A stretch of 64,000 nt of DNA from Mesorhizobium australicum. Lineage in GTDB: Bacteria; Pseudomonadota; Alphaproteobacteria; Rhizobiales; Rhizobiaceae. The stretch lies in NCBI RefSeq assembly GCF_900177325.1, contig NZ_FXBL01000004.1, positions 1,054,001 through 1,118,000 of the forward strand. The letters run 5' to 3'. The notes under the pieces are model-generated. The model had not been told where the DNA came from and made no database searches. It saw only the letters and a program-made list of their open reading frames with translations. Below, one piece after another: positions 31,757-40,180 of the stretch. The translations under genes and the position numbers were made by a program. The stretch's first letter is position 1; each line of letters begins with the position of its first letter.

Positions 31757-32692
31757 TCAACTCTGCTGCATTTGAGCGTCCCTTAGCCTGGCATTGAGGG
31801 TCACGATGATCTTTCGCATGACAGCGGCGAGGGCGAGGATTGGCTTTTTTCCGGCGGCCAGCAGGCGTTTGTAGAAGTCCGCGAACTCGCCGCGTCCGCA
31901 GGCGGCCTGCATGGCGGGCATGTAGAGTATGGTTCGCACGGCCGGGCGGCCGCCGCGCATGCGTCGGTAGCCGACCTTCTTTCCGCTTTCGTTGGGATGC
32001 GGCGCCAGGCCTGCCAGCGCGGCGGCCTGCCTTCGGTCCATGGTGCCGAGTTCCGGCATCGCGGCGAGAAGGGCGGCGGCGGTGACTTGGCCGATGCCCG
32101 CCATGGCGGTGACGACGGCGCTCCTGTGCTTCAGCACCCCGCTGCGCATGAGCGTGCGGATTGCCTGCTCGACGCGCGCGATCTGTCGCTTCAGGACGGC
32201 CAGCACGGCTCGGAAGGTCGTGGCCAGTTCGGCTGCCCCGGGCGCCTTCGAGCGGTTCTGCTCGGCCACCTTCATAGCCACGAGGTCGTCGCGGCGGCGA
32301 ACCAGCGCCTTGAGCCTTTCCTGGCGGGGGTCGGCGGCCTGCCACAGGGCGAGGCTCGCCCAGCGCTCCAGGCCATAGGCGGCCAGCTCGCGCGCATCGA
32401 TGGCGTCGCTCTTGCCGAGCCGGCCACGCGAACGGATGAAGGCCTTGAGCTTGCGCGTGTCGGCGCGGTGTGCCGGCAGGTCGAGGCGCAGGCACTCGTC
32501 GAGCAGGACGGTCTCGTGGCCGCCGGTCGGCTCGCACACGGCGAAATCGGCGCGGCAGGCCCGCAGAAACCGGCGGATGGCGGGACGGCGGTTGTCGATG
32601 ACCTCGACGGTGCGGCCATCGGAGACGGCGATCGTCTCCTTGGCGACGTCGAAGCCCAGGCAGCGGCGGGGAAGGTGGTGCAGAAGGGCCAT
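31757..32692 (-). CDS. IS110 family transposase (DEDD recombinase)
   Basis: The 311-residue product has the two-domain IS110 layout. The N-terminal RuvC-like DEDD domain shows Asp in GFDVAKET, Glu in FAVCEPTGG, and the two Asp of KSDAIDARELA. The C-terminal Transposase_20 domain has GIGQVTAAALLAAMPELG and LAPHPNESGKKVGYRRMRGG, whose Ser in ESG is the expected catalytic serine. The gene seems intact. The start MALLHHLPRRCLGFDVAKE at 32692 is chosen by family length; the frame is open further up to 32812. Recent work showed that IS110 recombinases are guided by a bridge RNA from the non-coding end. Confidence 0.92.
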   Translation of the reverse strand: MALLHHLPRRCLGFDVAKETIAVSDGRTVEVIDNRRPAIRRFLRACRADFAVCEPTGGHETVLLDECLRLDLPAHRADTRKLKAFIRSRGRLGKSDAIDARELAAYGLERWASLALWQAADPRQERLKALVRRRDDLVAMKVAEQNRSKAPGAAELATTFRAVLAVLKRQIARVEQAIRTLMRSGVLKHRSAVVTAMAGIGQVTAAALLAAMPELGTMDRRQAAALAGLAPHPNESGKKVGYRRMRGGRPAVRTILYMPAMQAACGRGEFADFYKRLLAAGKKPILALAAVMRKIIVTLNARLRDAQMQQS

Positions 32693-32880
32693 GCTGATGC
32701 TATCCTCATCCAGGCTGGCTTGAGATTGTTTGCGGGCGTGGCGATCAGCGGCCCGATCAACTCTCCAAGCGATGGCGCGAGACGGCAGGAACCTTGATGA
32801 CGACGGGTGCAAACCCGATTCCGGGACGGTTGCCTGCCGCCGGAACTGCGGGCTGTCGAAGAGCCCGCAGTTCCACCCGT
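32693..32880 (-). ncRNA. Candidate bridge RNA region of the IS110 element
   Basis: The non-coding end upstream of the transposase start holds nested structure. A perfect 13-base-pair hairpin (32842-32854 with 32862-32874, loop of 7) stands at the outer end. Inside it GGCAGGAACC (32784-32793) pairs with GGTTGCCTGCC (32828-32838) with one bulged base, enclosing a 34-base loop that itself has CGGGT/ACCCG (32804-32808, 32813-32817). In IS110-group elements the bridge RNA is encoded in this end, opens with a 5' stem-loop and has two loops that read target and donor DNA. The order seen here fits, but transcription and exact ends are inferred. Confidence 0.4.
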
Positions 32881-32904
32881 ATTCTAGCCCGATTCAGACA
32901 AACA

Positions 32905-33053
32905 ATTCCGGGTCCGCGCAGCGGAGCCCGGAATCCAGCGCGCCAACGCCTGCGCGCTGCACTCATCTGCGCTCCGACGTGGTCGCGACAGTCGATGAAC
33001 TGCCTGCTTGCCCGGCGCTCTGGGTTCCGGGTTCCGCTGCGCGGCCCCGGAAT
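32905..33053. repeat. Paired palindromic repeats in inverted orientation
   Basis: Two palindromes of the same family, 32905-32934 (ATTCCGGGTCCG to CCCGGAAT) and 33025-33053 (TTCCGGGTTCCG to CCCCGGAAT), lie in opposite orientation about 90 bases apart. The stretch between has further matching parts (CCAGCGCG and GCGCTCTGG). The whole is a small non-coding repeat element of the kind common in rhizobial genomes. Nothing coding is seen from 32881 to 33141. Confidence 0.6.
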
Positions 33054-33141
33054 GACGGCGCGCGCGATTGTCCTCCCCGTGCGAGGGAAGGCCGATCTCA
33101 TATGGTAAGGCACTGCGAGAAGGGGCACGACAGGTGCACCT

Positions 33142-33600
33142 TTAGGACGTGTCGTGATACTCGACCGGAACGGCGGCGGATATGGCGAGCCTTTCGATGA
33201 GCGCGCCCAGGCCATGGATCGCGCGGCCCTCATTCCCCGCCTCGTCGGACGCCTGCCCCCGATGCAGGAACGACAGGCGGCACAGATGCGCCGCGATGGC
33301 CCGCATGTAGAGCCCGAATGCCCTGAGCGAATCTGCAAGGTCCTCCGCATCGAAAGGATTGCTGCCGAAGCCGGCCGGCATCGGGACGGGCGACCAGGGT
33401 CTGCGGGCGAAGCTGCGGAGCGTGCCTTCGACGTAGGCGCTCAGCAGCGCATTCGCCTGCCAGGCGGCCCACAGCACGCACCAGCGGACCCAGAACGAGC
33501 GGCCGGCGGCCTGTTCGGCCATATCGGCGATCGAGAACAGGCGCATGACGATCCGCGCCATCTCCGCCTGCTCCCTCCCCGCCTTCGCCCTCCAGCCCAT
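33142..33600 (-). CDS. Conserved-looking hypothetical protein (152 aa)
   Basis: The product is not recognised. It starts MGWRAKAGREQAEMARIVMR, with a strong ribosome site (AGGAG, 7 bases before the ATG at 33600), and an alternative start is the ATG at 33561. The first half is predicted helical with RLFSIADMAEQAAGRSFWVR and WCVLWAAWQANALLSAYVEG; the middle has a Pro-rich loop (RPWSPVPMPAGFGSNPFDAE); the last third is again helical. There is no signal peptide, and the Trp-rich helix could be membrane-associated. It lies alone between repeat regions beside the IS110 element. Codon use is like that of the core genes. Confidence 0.6.
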   Translation of the reverse strand: MGWRAKAGREQAEMARIVMRLFSIADMAEQAAGRSFWVRWCVLWAAWQANALLSAYVEGTLRSFARRPWSPVPMPAGFGSNPFDAEDLADSLRAFGLYMRAIAAHLCRLSFLHRGQASDEAGNEGRAIHGLGALIERLAISAAVPVEYHDTS

Positions 33601-33764
33601 CACCGGCTCCTGTTTGACCGGACATAGTTTCGGGCATGTCGGCAGGGGTGGGGATGGAAAAAGTTTCTGCTGTGAGAATCTCCAAGCGGGACAAAGGGTT
33701 GCGGGAGAGGGAGCGAAAATCGATCCATCTGAAGGCTCACTTTCCTTCGCACAACCTGCCCTCT

Positions 33765-33823
33765 CGCGCGCCCCCTCCACCACGCTTCGCGTGGTCCCCC
33801 TCCCCCGTGAACGGGGGAGGATA
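33765..33823 (+). repeat. REP-like palindromic repeat, copy 1
   Basis: The unit contains CCACGC-TTC-GCGTGG and CCTCCCCCGT-GAACGGGGGAGG type palindromes within a C-rich stretch. It is nearly the reverse complement of the unit at 33889-33945. Confidence 0.7.
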
Positions 33824-33888
33824 CGCGCTCAGCCGTCGCGCTTTTCTAACCCTCGATGAAGGCAGCCACGGGAGATGCGGTGGCACCT

Positions 33889-33945
33889 TATCCTCCCCCG
33901 TTTACGGGGGAGGGGGACCACACGCAGTGTGGTGGAGGGGGCGCG
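33889..33945 (-). repeat. REP-like palindromic repeat, copy 2 (inverted)
   Basis: TCCTCCCCCGTTTACGGGGG (33890-33909) is followed by a GGACCACACGCAGTGTGGTG block, the near reverse complement of copy 1. The two copies are about 65 bases apart and could fold into one long hairpin. The remaining bases 33601-33764 and 33946-34125 show no supportable gene; the latter must hold the selO promoter. Confidence 0.7.
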
Positions 33946-34125
33946 GGAACAGGGAACATTGCGCAGTAGGTCGAGAGCGCCCGGCAGGGGTGTCGGGTCC
34001 GTTTTGCCAAGGATCGTCGTCCTCAACGAGATTGCGAGGCGTTCAAATCCGATAGAGTTGGTGACGGCGCGGGTGCGGGGACCTATGTATGTGGATGTGC
34101 CGGTATCCGGCTGGGTGAGCACAAG

Positions 34126-35649
34126 ATGAGCAGAGCAACAACATTGGCGGCGTCGAGCGAAGCACCGGCGATCGGGCGCTTCGACAATTCCTATGCGCGG
34201 CTGCCCGCGGGCTTCCATGCCGCGGCGGAGCCTGCGCGTGCGGCAGGCCCGCGTCTGGTGAAGTTCAACCGGGAGCTGGCTGCCGAACTCGGCCTCGATG
34301 TCGCGGGCATCGACGACGCGACGCTGGCTGCCATCTTCTCCGGCAACGCGATACCCGAGGGCGCGGAGCCGGTCGCGCTGGCCTATGCCGGCCACCAGTT
34401 CGGCCATTTCGTGCCGCAGCTCGGCGACGGCCGGGCGATCCTGCTCGGCGAGGTGGTCGACACGACCGGCCGCCGCCGCGACATCCAGCTCAAGGGCGCG
34501 GGGCCGACGCGCTTCTCGCGCAATGGCGACGGGCTGGCGGCGATCGGCCCGGTGCTGCGCGAATATCTGGTCTCCGAAGCGATGGCGGCCCTCGGCGTGC
34601 CGACGACGCGCTCGCTGGCCGCCGTCACGACAGGCAATCCAGTCTATCGCGAGACCCGCCTGCCGGGCGCGGTGGTGACGCGCGTGGCCGCGAGCCATAT
34701 CCGCGTCGGCACCTTCCAGTATTTCGCCGCGCGCAGCGACGTCGACGCGATCCGCACGCTGGCGGACCATGCCATCGACCGCCACTATCCTCAGGCGAGC
34801 GAGGCCGCCAACCGCTATCTCGCGCTCTACGAGGCGATCCTTGCCCGGCAGGCGGCGCTCATCGCCAGATGGATGCAGCTGGGCTTCATCCACGGCGTCA
34901 TGAATACGGACAACATGTCGATCGCCGGCGAGACGATCGACTACGGCCCCTGCGCCTTCATGGACGAATACCATCCGGCCAAGGTGTTCTCGTCCATCGA
35001 CCGGCATGGCCGCTACGCCTTTTCCAACCAGCCGCACATCGCGCTGTGGAACCTCGCGCGGCTGGCCGAGTGCCTGCTGCCGCTGCTGCACGACGATCCG
35101 GAACAGGCCGTGCCGATGGCGCAGGAGGCGCTAGGGGTGTTCCTGCCGGCCTTCGAGGCGCACTATGTCGACGGCATGCGCCCCAAGCTCGGCCTGACCA
35201 GCGCGCGCGACGAGGACAAGGCTCTGGTGAAGGGCCTGCTTGAAACGATGGCGGCCGGCGGCGCCGACTTCACGCTGACGTTCCGCACGCTGGCCGGTGA
35301 CGCGGCCCTTCTCCCGCAGGATGTCGCGCGATCGGCGACGCGCAAGCTCTTCGCCGATCCTGCCGGCTTCGACGCCTGGGCGCGGCTGTGGCTGGAGCGC
35401 CTGGCGCTGGAGAATGTTTCGGCCGAGACGCGTGTTGCGCTGATGAACCGGGCCAATCCGAAGTTCATCCCGCGCAACCATCTGGTCGAGGAACTGATTG
35501 CCGCGGCGATCGAACGCGACGATTTCGGCCCGTTCCACGAGATGCTGGCGGTGGTCACGCATCCCTACGACGAGCAGCCGGGCATGGAGCGCTACGCCGA
35601 GCCGCCGCAGCCGGAAGAGCGCGTGCTGCAGACATTCTGCGGAACCTGA
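34126..35649 (+). CDS. selO: Protein adenylyltransferase SelO (YdiU/UPF0061 family)
   Basis: SelO is a pseudokinase-fold enzyme that transfers AMP to Ser, Thr or Tyr of target proteins. The 507-residue product carries the family blocks: [53 protein letters not shown], and [20 protein letters not shown], which holds the Asp-Asn and Asp residues that bind metal and ATP. The C-terminus has [10 protein letters not shown] (here [13 protein letters not shown]). There is no Sec residue, as usual in bacteria. In E. coli SelO is linked to oxidative stress. The methyltransferase gene starts 8 bases after the stop. Confidence 0.94.
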   Translation: MSRATTLAASSEAPAIGRFDNSYARLPAGFHAAAEPARAAGPRLVKFNRELAAELGLDVAGIDDATLAAIFSGNAIPEGAEPVALAYAGHQFGHFVPQLGDGRAILLGEVVDTTGRRRDIQLKGAGPTRFSRNGDGLAAIGPVLREYLVSEAMAALGVPTTRSLAAVTTGNPVYRETRLPGAVVTRVAASHIRVGTFQYFAARSDVDAIRTLADHAIDRHYPQASEAANRYLALYEAILARQAALIARWMQLGFIHGVMNTDNMSIAGETIDYGPCAFMDEYHPAKVFSSIDRHGRYAFSNQPHIALWNLARLAECLLPLLHDDPEQAVPMAQEALGVFLPAFEAHYVDGMRPKLGLTSARDEDKALVKGLLETMAAGGADFTLTFRTLAGDAALLPQDVARSATRKLFADPAGFDAWARLWLERLALENVSAETRVALMNRANPKFIPRNHLVEELIAAAIERDDFGPFHEMLAVVTHPYDEQPGMERYAEPPQPEERVLQTFCGT

Positions 35650-35657
35650 GGACCTGA

Positions 35658-36680
35658 ATGGCAGCCGGTGATGACGCCCAGCGCACTCTCTTCCATCCCT
35701 TCGAGACCGGCGACATGGACGTGCCGGGCAAAGGCGCGCGGGTGCTGTTCCTCGGCGCCGAGCCCGGCTTTCGCCTGCCGGAGGGCTTCGCTGCCGAGCT
35801 CACGCTCGTGCAAGGGTTTCGCCCGGATTTCCTCAAGCTGAAGGCCGGCCGGCACAGGGTCGTGCCGGTGGCGGACGGGGAGGGATACGATCTCGTCCTC
35901 GTCTTGACGGGCAAGCACAAGGGGTTGAACGAGATCCTGATCGCCGAGGCGATGCGGCGCGGTTCGCCGGCGTCCGTCATTCTCGTGGCCGGCAGCAAGG
36001 ACGACGGCATAGCCAGCCTGCGCAAGCGGCTGGAGGCGCTGGCTCCGATTGAGGGAAGCCTCTCCAAGTTCCACGGCCAGGCTTTCTGGCTGCATCGGCC
36101 GGCGGATGCGCGCGCTGTGGCCGCCATGCTGGAGAACCCCCACAGGGAGGCTCTCATCGGCGGCCGCTTTCGCGCAACCCCCGGCATGTTCTCGCACGAC
36201 CGTATCGACGCCGGTTCGCGGCTCCTGGCGCAGCATATACCGCCCGATCTCTCGGGCGCGGTGGCGGACTTCTGTGCCGGCTGGGGCTATCTTGCCGCCG
36301 AGGCCCTGGAGCGATGCGCGGGCGTCGCCTCGCTCGATCTGTTCGAGGCCGATTTTGCTTCACTGGAAGCCGCGAAGCTCAACCTTGCCGACGCGCGCGT
36401 GCCGGTGGGCTTCCACTGGGCCGATCTCGCTTCCGAGCCCGTGCCGCGCAAGTTCGATGCGATCGTCATGAACCCGCCGTTCCACCAGGGGCGCGCGGCG
36501 GACCCGGCTATCGGCAATGCGATGATCCGCGCCGCGAGCGCGGCGCTCAAGCCGAACGGCCGGCTCTATATGGTCGCCAATCGCGGCCTGCCGTACGAGG
36601 CGGCGTTGTCCGCGGGCTTCCGTCAGTCCGGCGAGCTCGTTCGCGACCAGACCTACAAGGTGCTGTGGGCGCGGCGCTGA
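35658..36680 (+). CDS. Class I SAM-dependent methyltransferase, RsmC-like
   Basis: The 340-residue protein has two related halves like RsmC, which methylates G1207 of 16S rRNA. The C-terminal half is the active methyltransferase: VADFCAGWGYLAAEAL (motif I, about 195-210), then IVMNPPFHQG (NPPF at about 272-275), the motif of N-methyltransferases acting on bases. The N-terminal half lacks these motifs. Assignment to the exact rRNA position is by family only; rsmC itself is commoner in gammaproteobacteria. It is probably cotranscribed with selO. It ends directly against the convergent membrane-protein gene. Confidence 0.85.
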   Translation: MAAGDDAQRTLFHPFETGDMDVPGKGARVLFLGAEPGFRLPEGFAAELTLVQGFRPDFLKLKAGRHRVVPVADGEGYDLVLVLTGKHKGLNEILIAEAMRRGSPASVILVAGSKDDGIASLRKRLEALAPIEGSLSKFHGQAFWLHRPADARAVAAMLENPHREALIGGRFRATPGMFSHDRIDAGSRLLAQHIPPDLSGAVADFCAGWGYLAAEALERCAGVASLDLFEADFASLEAAKLNLADARVPVGFHWADLASEPVPRKFDAIVMNPPFHQGRAADPAIGNAMIRAASAALKPNGRLYMVANRGLPYEAALSAGFRQSGELVRDQTYKVLWARR

Positions 36681-37622
36681 TCAGTCTTGTCCGAGGCGGG
36701 AGTGCTCGAAGGCAAGGATGACCACGATCGCGATCACGAAGGGGATGATCAGGTAGAGCAGGCGGAACACGACGAGCGCTGCGATCACGTCGGCCGGATC
36801 CATCTCCGACAGCGCATGCACGAAGACGAGTTCGAGCACGCCGAGCCCGCCCGGCGCATGCGACAGGAGCGCGACCGAGAACGAGATCAGGAAGATGCCG
36901 AGGATGACGAGATAGCCGGGATTTCCGGCATCGGGCAGGGCGAAATAGACGATACCCGCCGCGCCGATGATCTCGATCGGTCCGATCACCAGCTGCCGCG
37001 CCACGATCGACGGCGACGGATAGCTCAGCTGAAAACCCCTGATATTGAGCGGCCGCAGCTTCAGCAGGCTGCCCGCCACATAGAGGCCGATCAGGGCCAG
37101 CAGAAGATAGCCGGTGCCGCGCGAGAAATCGGTCGGCAGGATATCGACGAACCTGTCGACGATCTCCGGCTCGATCACGAGGACGAGCCCGGTCAGGAAC
37201 AGCACCCCGATGGCGAAGGTGAAGGAGCAGAAGGCGACGAGCACGCCGACCTCCGCCATGGTCAGCCCCTTCGACCCATAGGCCCTGTAGCGTACCACGG
37301 CGCCCGACAGCACCGAGGCCCCGACATTGTGCGAGATCGCATAGGTGGTGAAGGAGCCGATGGTGATGAACAGCCACGGCACCTTCCGGTTCAGGTATTT
37401 CAGCGCGATGTTGTCGTAGCCGGCGAGCGCGCCGTAGGCGACGAAGGTGGAGAGGATCGCCAGAAGCCAGCTGTGCAGCGAAATCCGCGCGAAGCTGGTC
37501 GTCATCTCTTCAAGGGAGACACCGCGCAGTTCGTGATAGAGCAGCCAGATCGAGAAGACCACGGCCGCGCTGCCGACGATCGGCCAAAAGAACTTCCTGA
37601 GCTTCATTCCGCCCGGCGCCAC
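36681..37622 (-). CDS. YbhN/UPF0104 family membrane protein (lysylphosphatidylglycerol synthase TM-like)
   Basis: The 313-residue protein has about eight hydrophobic segments. These include FFWPIVGSAAVVFSIWLLYH near the start and WLFITIGSFTTYAISHNVGA with GASVLSGAVVRYRAYGSKGL, the most conserved block of this family; SHAPGGLGVLELVF (about 254-267) is another family signature. It corresponds to the flippase-like membrane part of MprF proteins without the synthase domain. The lipid substrate is unknown. The start is GTG 37622 or ATG 37607. Its stop touches that of the methyltransferase gene. Confidence 0.85.
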   Translation of the reverse strand: MAPGGMKLRKFFWPIVGSAAVVFSIWLLYHELRGVSLEEMTTSFARISLHSWLLAILSTFVAYGALAGYDNIALKYLNRKVPWLFITIGSFTTYAISHNVGASVLSGAVVRYRAYGSKGLTMAEVGVLVAFCSFTFAIGVLFLTGLVLVIEPEIVDRFVDILPTDFSRGTGYLLLALIGLYVAGSLLKLRPLNIRGFQLSYPSPSIVARQLVIGPIEIIGAAGIVYFALPDAGNPGYLVILGIFLISFSVALLSHAPGGLGVLELVFVHALSEMDPADVIAALVVFRLLYLIIPFVIAIVVILAFEHSRLGQD

Positions 37623-37699
37623 CTCATCGGAGTGAATGGGTCCGCGATCCCGCCCCGCGAACTGCGAATGGCTGGTGATGAACGCTCAAAATAGCCGGG

Positions 37700-37718
37700 T
37701 CAAGGCAAAAAGCCTTGA
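37700..37718 (-). terminator. Possible terminator after the EAL gene
   Basis: TCAAGGC and GCCTTGA form 7-base-pair arms around a five-base A/T loop 14 bases after the stop of the EAL gene. No T-run follows on the minus strand, so support is weak. Confidence 0.3.
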
Positions 37719-37732
37719 GGTTGGGGTGACGA

Positions 37733-39262
37733 TCAGTGAACCGTGGCGCCCGCGGCGACCGGCCGGGTATCCAACCCCATCGCGGCCAGGGGACCCGGCC
37801 GTCCGTAGAGGAAGCCCTGCACCACGTCGCACCCCGCGGCGCGCAGCAGCGTCGCCTGGTCCTCCGTCTCGACGCCTTCCGCGATCGTGCGCACGCCGAG
37901 CGCGCGCGAGAGGCCCACGATGGTCGATACCACCGCGCCGCCATTGTCCTTGTCGATGCGGTTGACGAAGGAGCGGTCGATCTTGAGCTTCTGGAAGGGG
38001 AAGTCGATCAGGTAGCTGAGGTTCGAATAGCCGGTGCCGAAATCGTCGACCGCGACGGAAATGCCCATGTCGCCCAGCTGCCGCATGACCTGGGCCGCGC
38101 GCTCACGGTCCTGCATCATGGCCGTCTCCGTCACCTCCAGCTCCAGCCGCGACGGGTTCACGCCCGTCTCGGCGATGACGGCGCGGACGCGCGAGACGAA
38201 GTCCTTGGTCATCATCTGCACCGGCGAGATGTTGACCGCGATGGACATGTCCTGAGGCAGCGACTTGAGGTCCGTACAGGCCTTGCGCAGCACCCACTCG
38301 CCGATCGGCACGACCATTCCGGTCTCCTCGGCGACCGGCACGAACTCCGCCGGCGGAATCATGCCGCGCTTGGGGTGCCGCCACCGCAGCAGGGCCTCGT
38401 AGCCGATCACCCTGTCGGTGGCGAGGTCATGTTGCGGCTGGTAGTACACGTCGAAGTCGCCGCGCTGGAAGGCGGCATGCAGCTCGGATTCGATCCACTG
38501 CCGGTAGTCTGCGATCTGTCCCATGTCGGGGTGGAACACCGACCAGTTGCCGATGCCGCTCGCCCTCGCATTCTGCAGCGCGAGGTTGGAGCGCCGCAGG
38601 AGCACGATCGGGTCGCGCCCGTCCTTCGGCATGGCGACCATGCCCACCGACAGGTTCACCGACTGCAGGTGCGTCGTCAGGCGATAGGGCTCCATCATGG
38701 TCTCGATGAGCCTCTCGACCATCCGGTCGATCGAAAGGATGCGCCCGTCCGGAACCAGGATCGCGAACTCGCCCGCGCCGATGCGGCCGATCTCGGATCC
38801 CGGCGGCACGTGGTCGCGCAGGCGCGTGGCGAAGGCGCGGATCAGTTCGTCGCCCTGCGTGTAGCCGATGGCGTCGTTGATCTGCTTGAAGCGGTCGATG
38901 TCGATGTCGATCAGGAAGACGGGCTTTCCGTCCTGCACGGTCGCCGCGGCGGCGGCCGCGATCCTGCCGATCATGGCCTGGCGCGAATGCAGGCCGGTCA
39001 GCTTGTCCACCTGCGTCTCGTTGTGGACGAAGCTGGCGGACTCGTCGATGCCCGCGAAGAAGGACAGCGAGGAACCCGCCGCTGCGAGCGCGCAGAGCGA
39101 GGCGATGATCCCGCCCAGCGCCGAGGGCGTCATACCGCCCAGCTGCGCGCCGAAGCCCATACGCAGCGCCCACAGGCCGAGCACGAAGCTGGATATGCCT
39201 GCGGCGGCGATGGTGATCAGCCGGAACAGCGGACTGCGAGTCGGATTTGCATACGTCTGCAT
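37733..39262 (-). CDS. Membrane-bound GGDEF/EAL protein with degenerate GGDEF site
   Basis: The 509-residue protein has two N-terminal membrane segments (LITIAAAGISSFVLGLWALR, 15-34, and ALGGIIASLCALAAAGSSLS, 48-67), a GGDEF domain (about 83-240) and an EAL domain (about 256-500). The EAL domain is intact: YEALLRW (288-294), VNISPVQ, LEVTET, DDFGTGYS (406-413) and IAEGVE, so it should hydrolyse cyclic di-GMP. The GGDEF signature reads GAGEF (162-166); loss of the second Gly and the Asp predicts no cyclase activity, perhaps a GTP-sensing role. It is monocistronic. Output pathways such as motility or biofilm are inferred from the family. Confidence 0.92.
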   Translation of the reverse strand: MQTYANPTRSPLFRLITIAAAGISSFVLGLWALRMGFGAQLGGMTPSALGGIIASLCALAAAGSSLSFFAGIDESASFVHNETQVDKLTGLHSRQAMIGRIAAAAAATVQDGKPVFLIDIDIDRFKQINDAIGYTQGDELIRAFATRLRDHVPPGSEIGRIGAGEFAILVPDGRILSIDRMVERLIETMMEPYRLTTHLQSVNLSVGMVAMPKDGRDPIVLLRRSNLALQNARASGIGNWSVFHPDMGQIADYRQWIESELHAAFQRGDFDVYYQPQHDLATDRVIGYEALLRWRHPKRGMIPPAEFVPVAEETGMVVPIGEWVLRKACTDLKSLPQDMSIAVNISPVQMMTKDFVSRVRAVIAETGVNPSRLELEVTETAMMQDRERAAQVMRQLGDMGISVAVDDFGTGYSNLSYLIDFPFQKLKIDRSFVNRIDKDNGGAVVSTIVGLSRALGVRTIAEGVETEDQATLLRAAGCDVVQGFLYGRPGPLAAMGLDTRPVAAGATVH

Positions 39263-39357
39263 GCGTGAATCATCCTGAAGCGGGCTATCCGTATAGGAAA
39301 TCCCCTTAAAGTCGGTTTCCAGCTATCGTTAGCATTTGCTGAACGCGGAGAATGCGG

Positions 39358-40167
39358 TCAGGCGCCGTCGTCCGTCCGCTTCAGTTCGTCCAGCGTCGGC
39401 ATCGAGACGATGTGGTAGCCGGAATCGACGTAGTGGATCTCTCCTGTCACCCCGCCCGACAGGTGCGAGAGCAGGTAGAGGGCCGAGCCGCCCACTTCCT
39501 CCAGGCTCACCGTTCGCCTGAGAGGGGAGTTGCGCGCCTGGTAGGAGAACATGTGGCGGGCGTCCGAGATGCCGGCGCCGGCGAGCGTGCGCACCGGTCC
39601 GGCGGAGATCGCATTGACGCGGATGTTGCGCGGCCCGAAATCGTTCGCGAGGTAGCGCACGCTGGCCTCGAGCCCGGCCTTGGCGACGCCCATGACGTTG
39701 TAGTTCGGCATCACCCGCACCGAGCCGGCATAGGTGAGCGTGATCATCGAGCCGCCCTCGTTCATCATCGCGGCGGCCTTGCGCGCGACCTCGGTGAACG
39801 AATAGCAGGAGATCACCATCGTGCGGATGAAGTTCTCCTTCGTCGTGTCGGCATAGAGGCCCTTCAGCTCGTTCTTGTCGGAGAAGCCGATGGCGTGGAC
39901 GATGAAGTCGATCGTGCCCCATTCGGCCTTCAGCGCGTCGAACACGCTGTCGACGGAGGCGCTGTCCTCGACGTCGCAGGGCAGGACGAGCTTCGCGCCG
40001 ACCTTCTCGGCCAGCGGCCTGACGCGACGTCCGAAAGCCTCGCCCTGATAGGTGAAGGCCATCTCCGCGCCCTGCGCGTGAAGCGTCTGGGCGATGCCCC
40101 AGGCAATGGAATGATCGTTCGCGACCCCCATGATCAGGCCGCGCTTGCCCTTCATCAGTCCGTTCAT
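39358..40167 (-). CDS. fabI: Enoyl-[acyl-carrier-protein] reductase FabI
   Basis: FabI reduces enoyl-ACP with NADH in the last step of each fatty-acid elongation cycle. The 269-residue protein shows the nucleotide motif GVANDHSIAWGIA (about 14-26) and the active-site YNVMGVAK (Tyr-x6-Lys) characteristic of FabI rather than other SDR proteins. The end, SGYHIVSMP, is also typical. It is the last gene of fabA-fabB-fabI, starting 13 bases after the fabB stop. This order, with irr opposite, is common in Hyphomicrobiales. The ATG at 40155 is a possible internal start. Confidence 0.96.
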   Translation of the reverse strand: MNGLMKGKRGLIMGVANDHSIAWGIAQTLHAQGAEMAFTYQGEAFGRRVRPLAEKVGAKLVLPCDVEDSASVDSVFDALKAEWGTIDFIVHAIGFSDKNELKGLYADTTKENFIRTMVISCYSFTEVARKAAAMMNEGGSMITLTYAGSVRVMPNYNVMGVAKAGLEASVRYLANDFGPRNIRVNAISAGPVRTLAGAGISDARHMFSYQARNSPLRRTVSLEEVGGSALYLLSHLSGGVTGEIHYVDSGYHIVSMPTLDELKRTDDGA

Positions 40168-40180
40168 CTGTGAACTGCCC

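Larger units (their letters stand above)
31757..32880 (-). mobile_element. IS110-family insertion sequence (ends approximate)
   Basis: The element comprises the transposase gene plus a structured non-coding stretch of about 190 bases upstream of it. IS110 elements lack long terminal inverted repeats and make no or short target duplications, so exact ends cannot be set from one copy. The right limit is placed after the 13-base-pair hairpin (32842-32874) and the left limit at the transposase stop. Palindromic repeats flank both sides. Confidence 0.7.
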
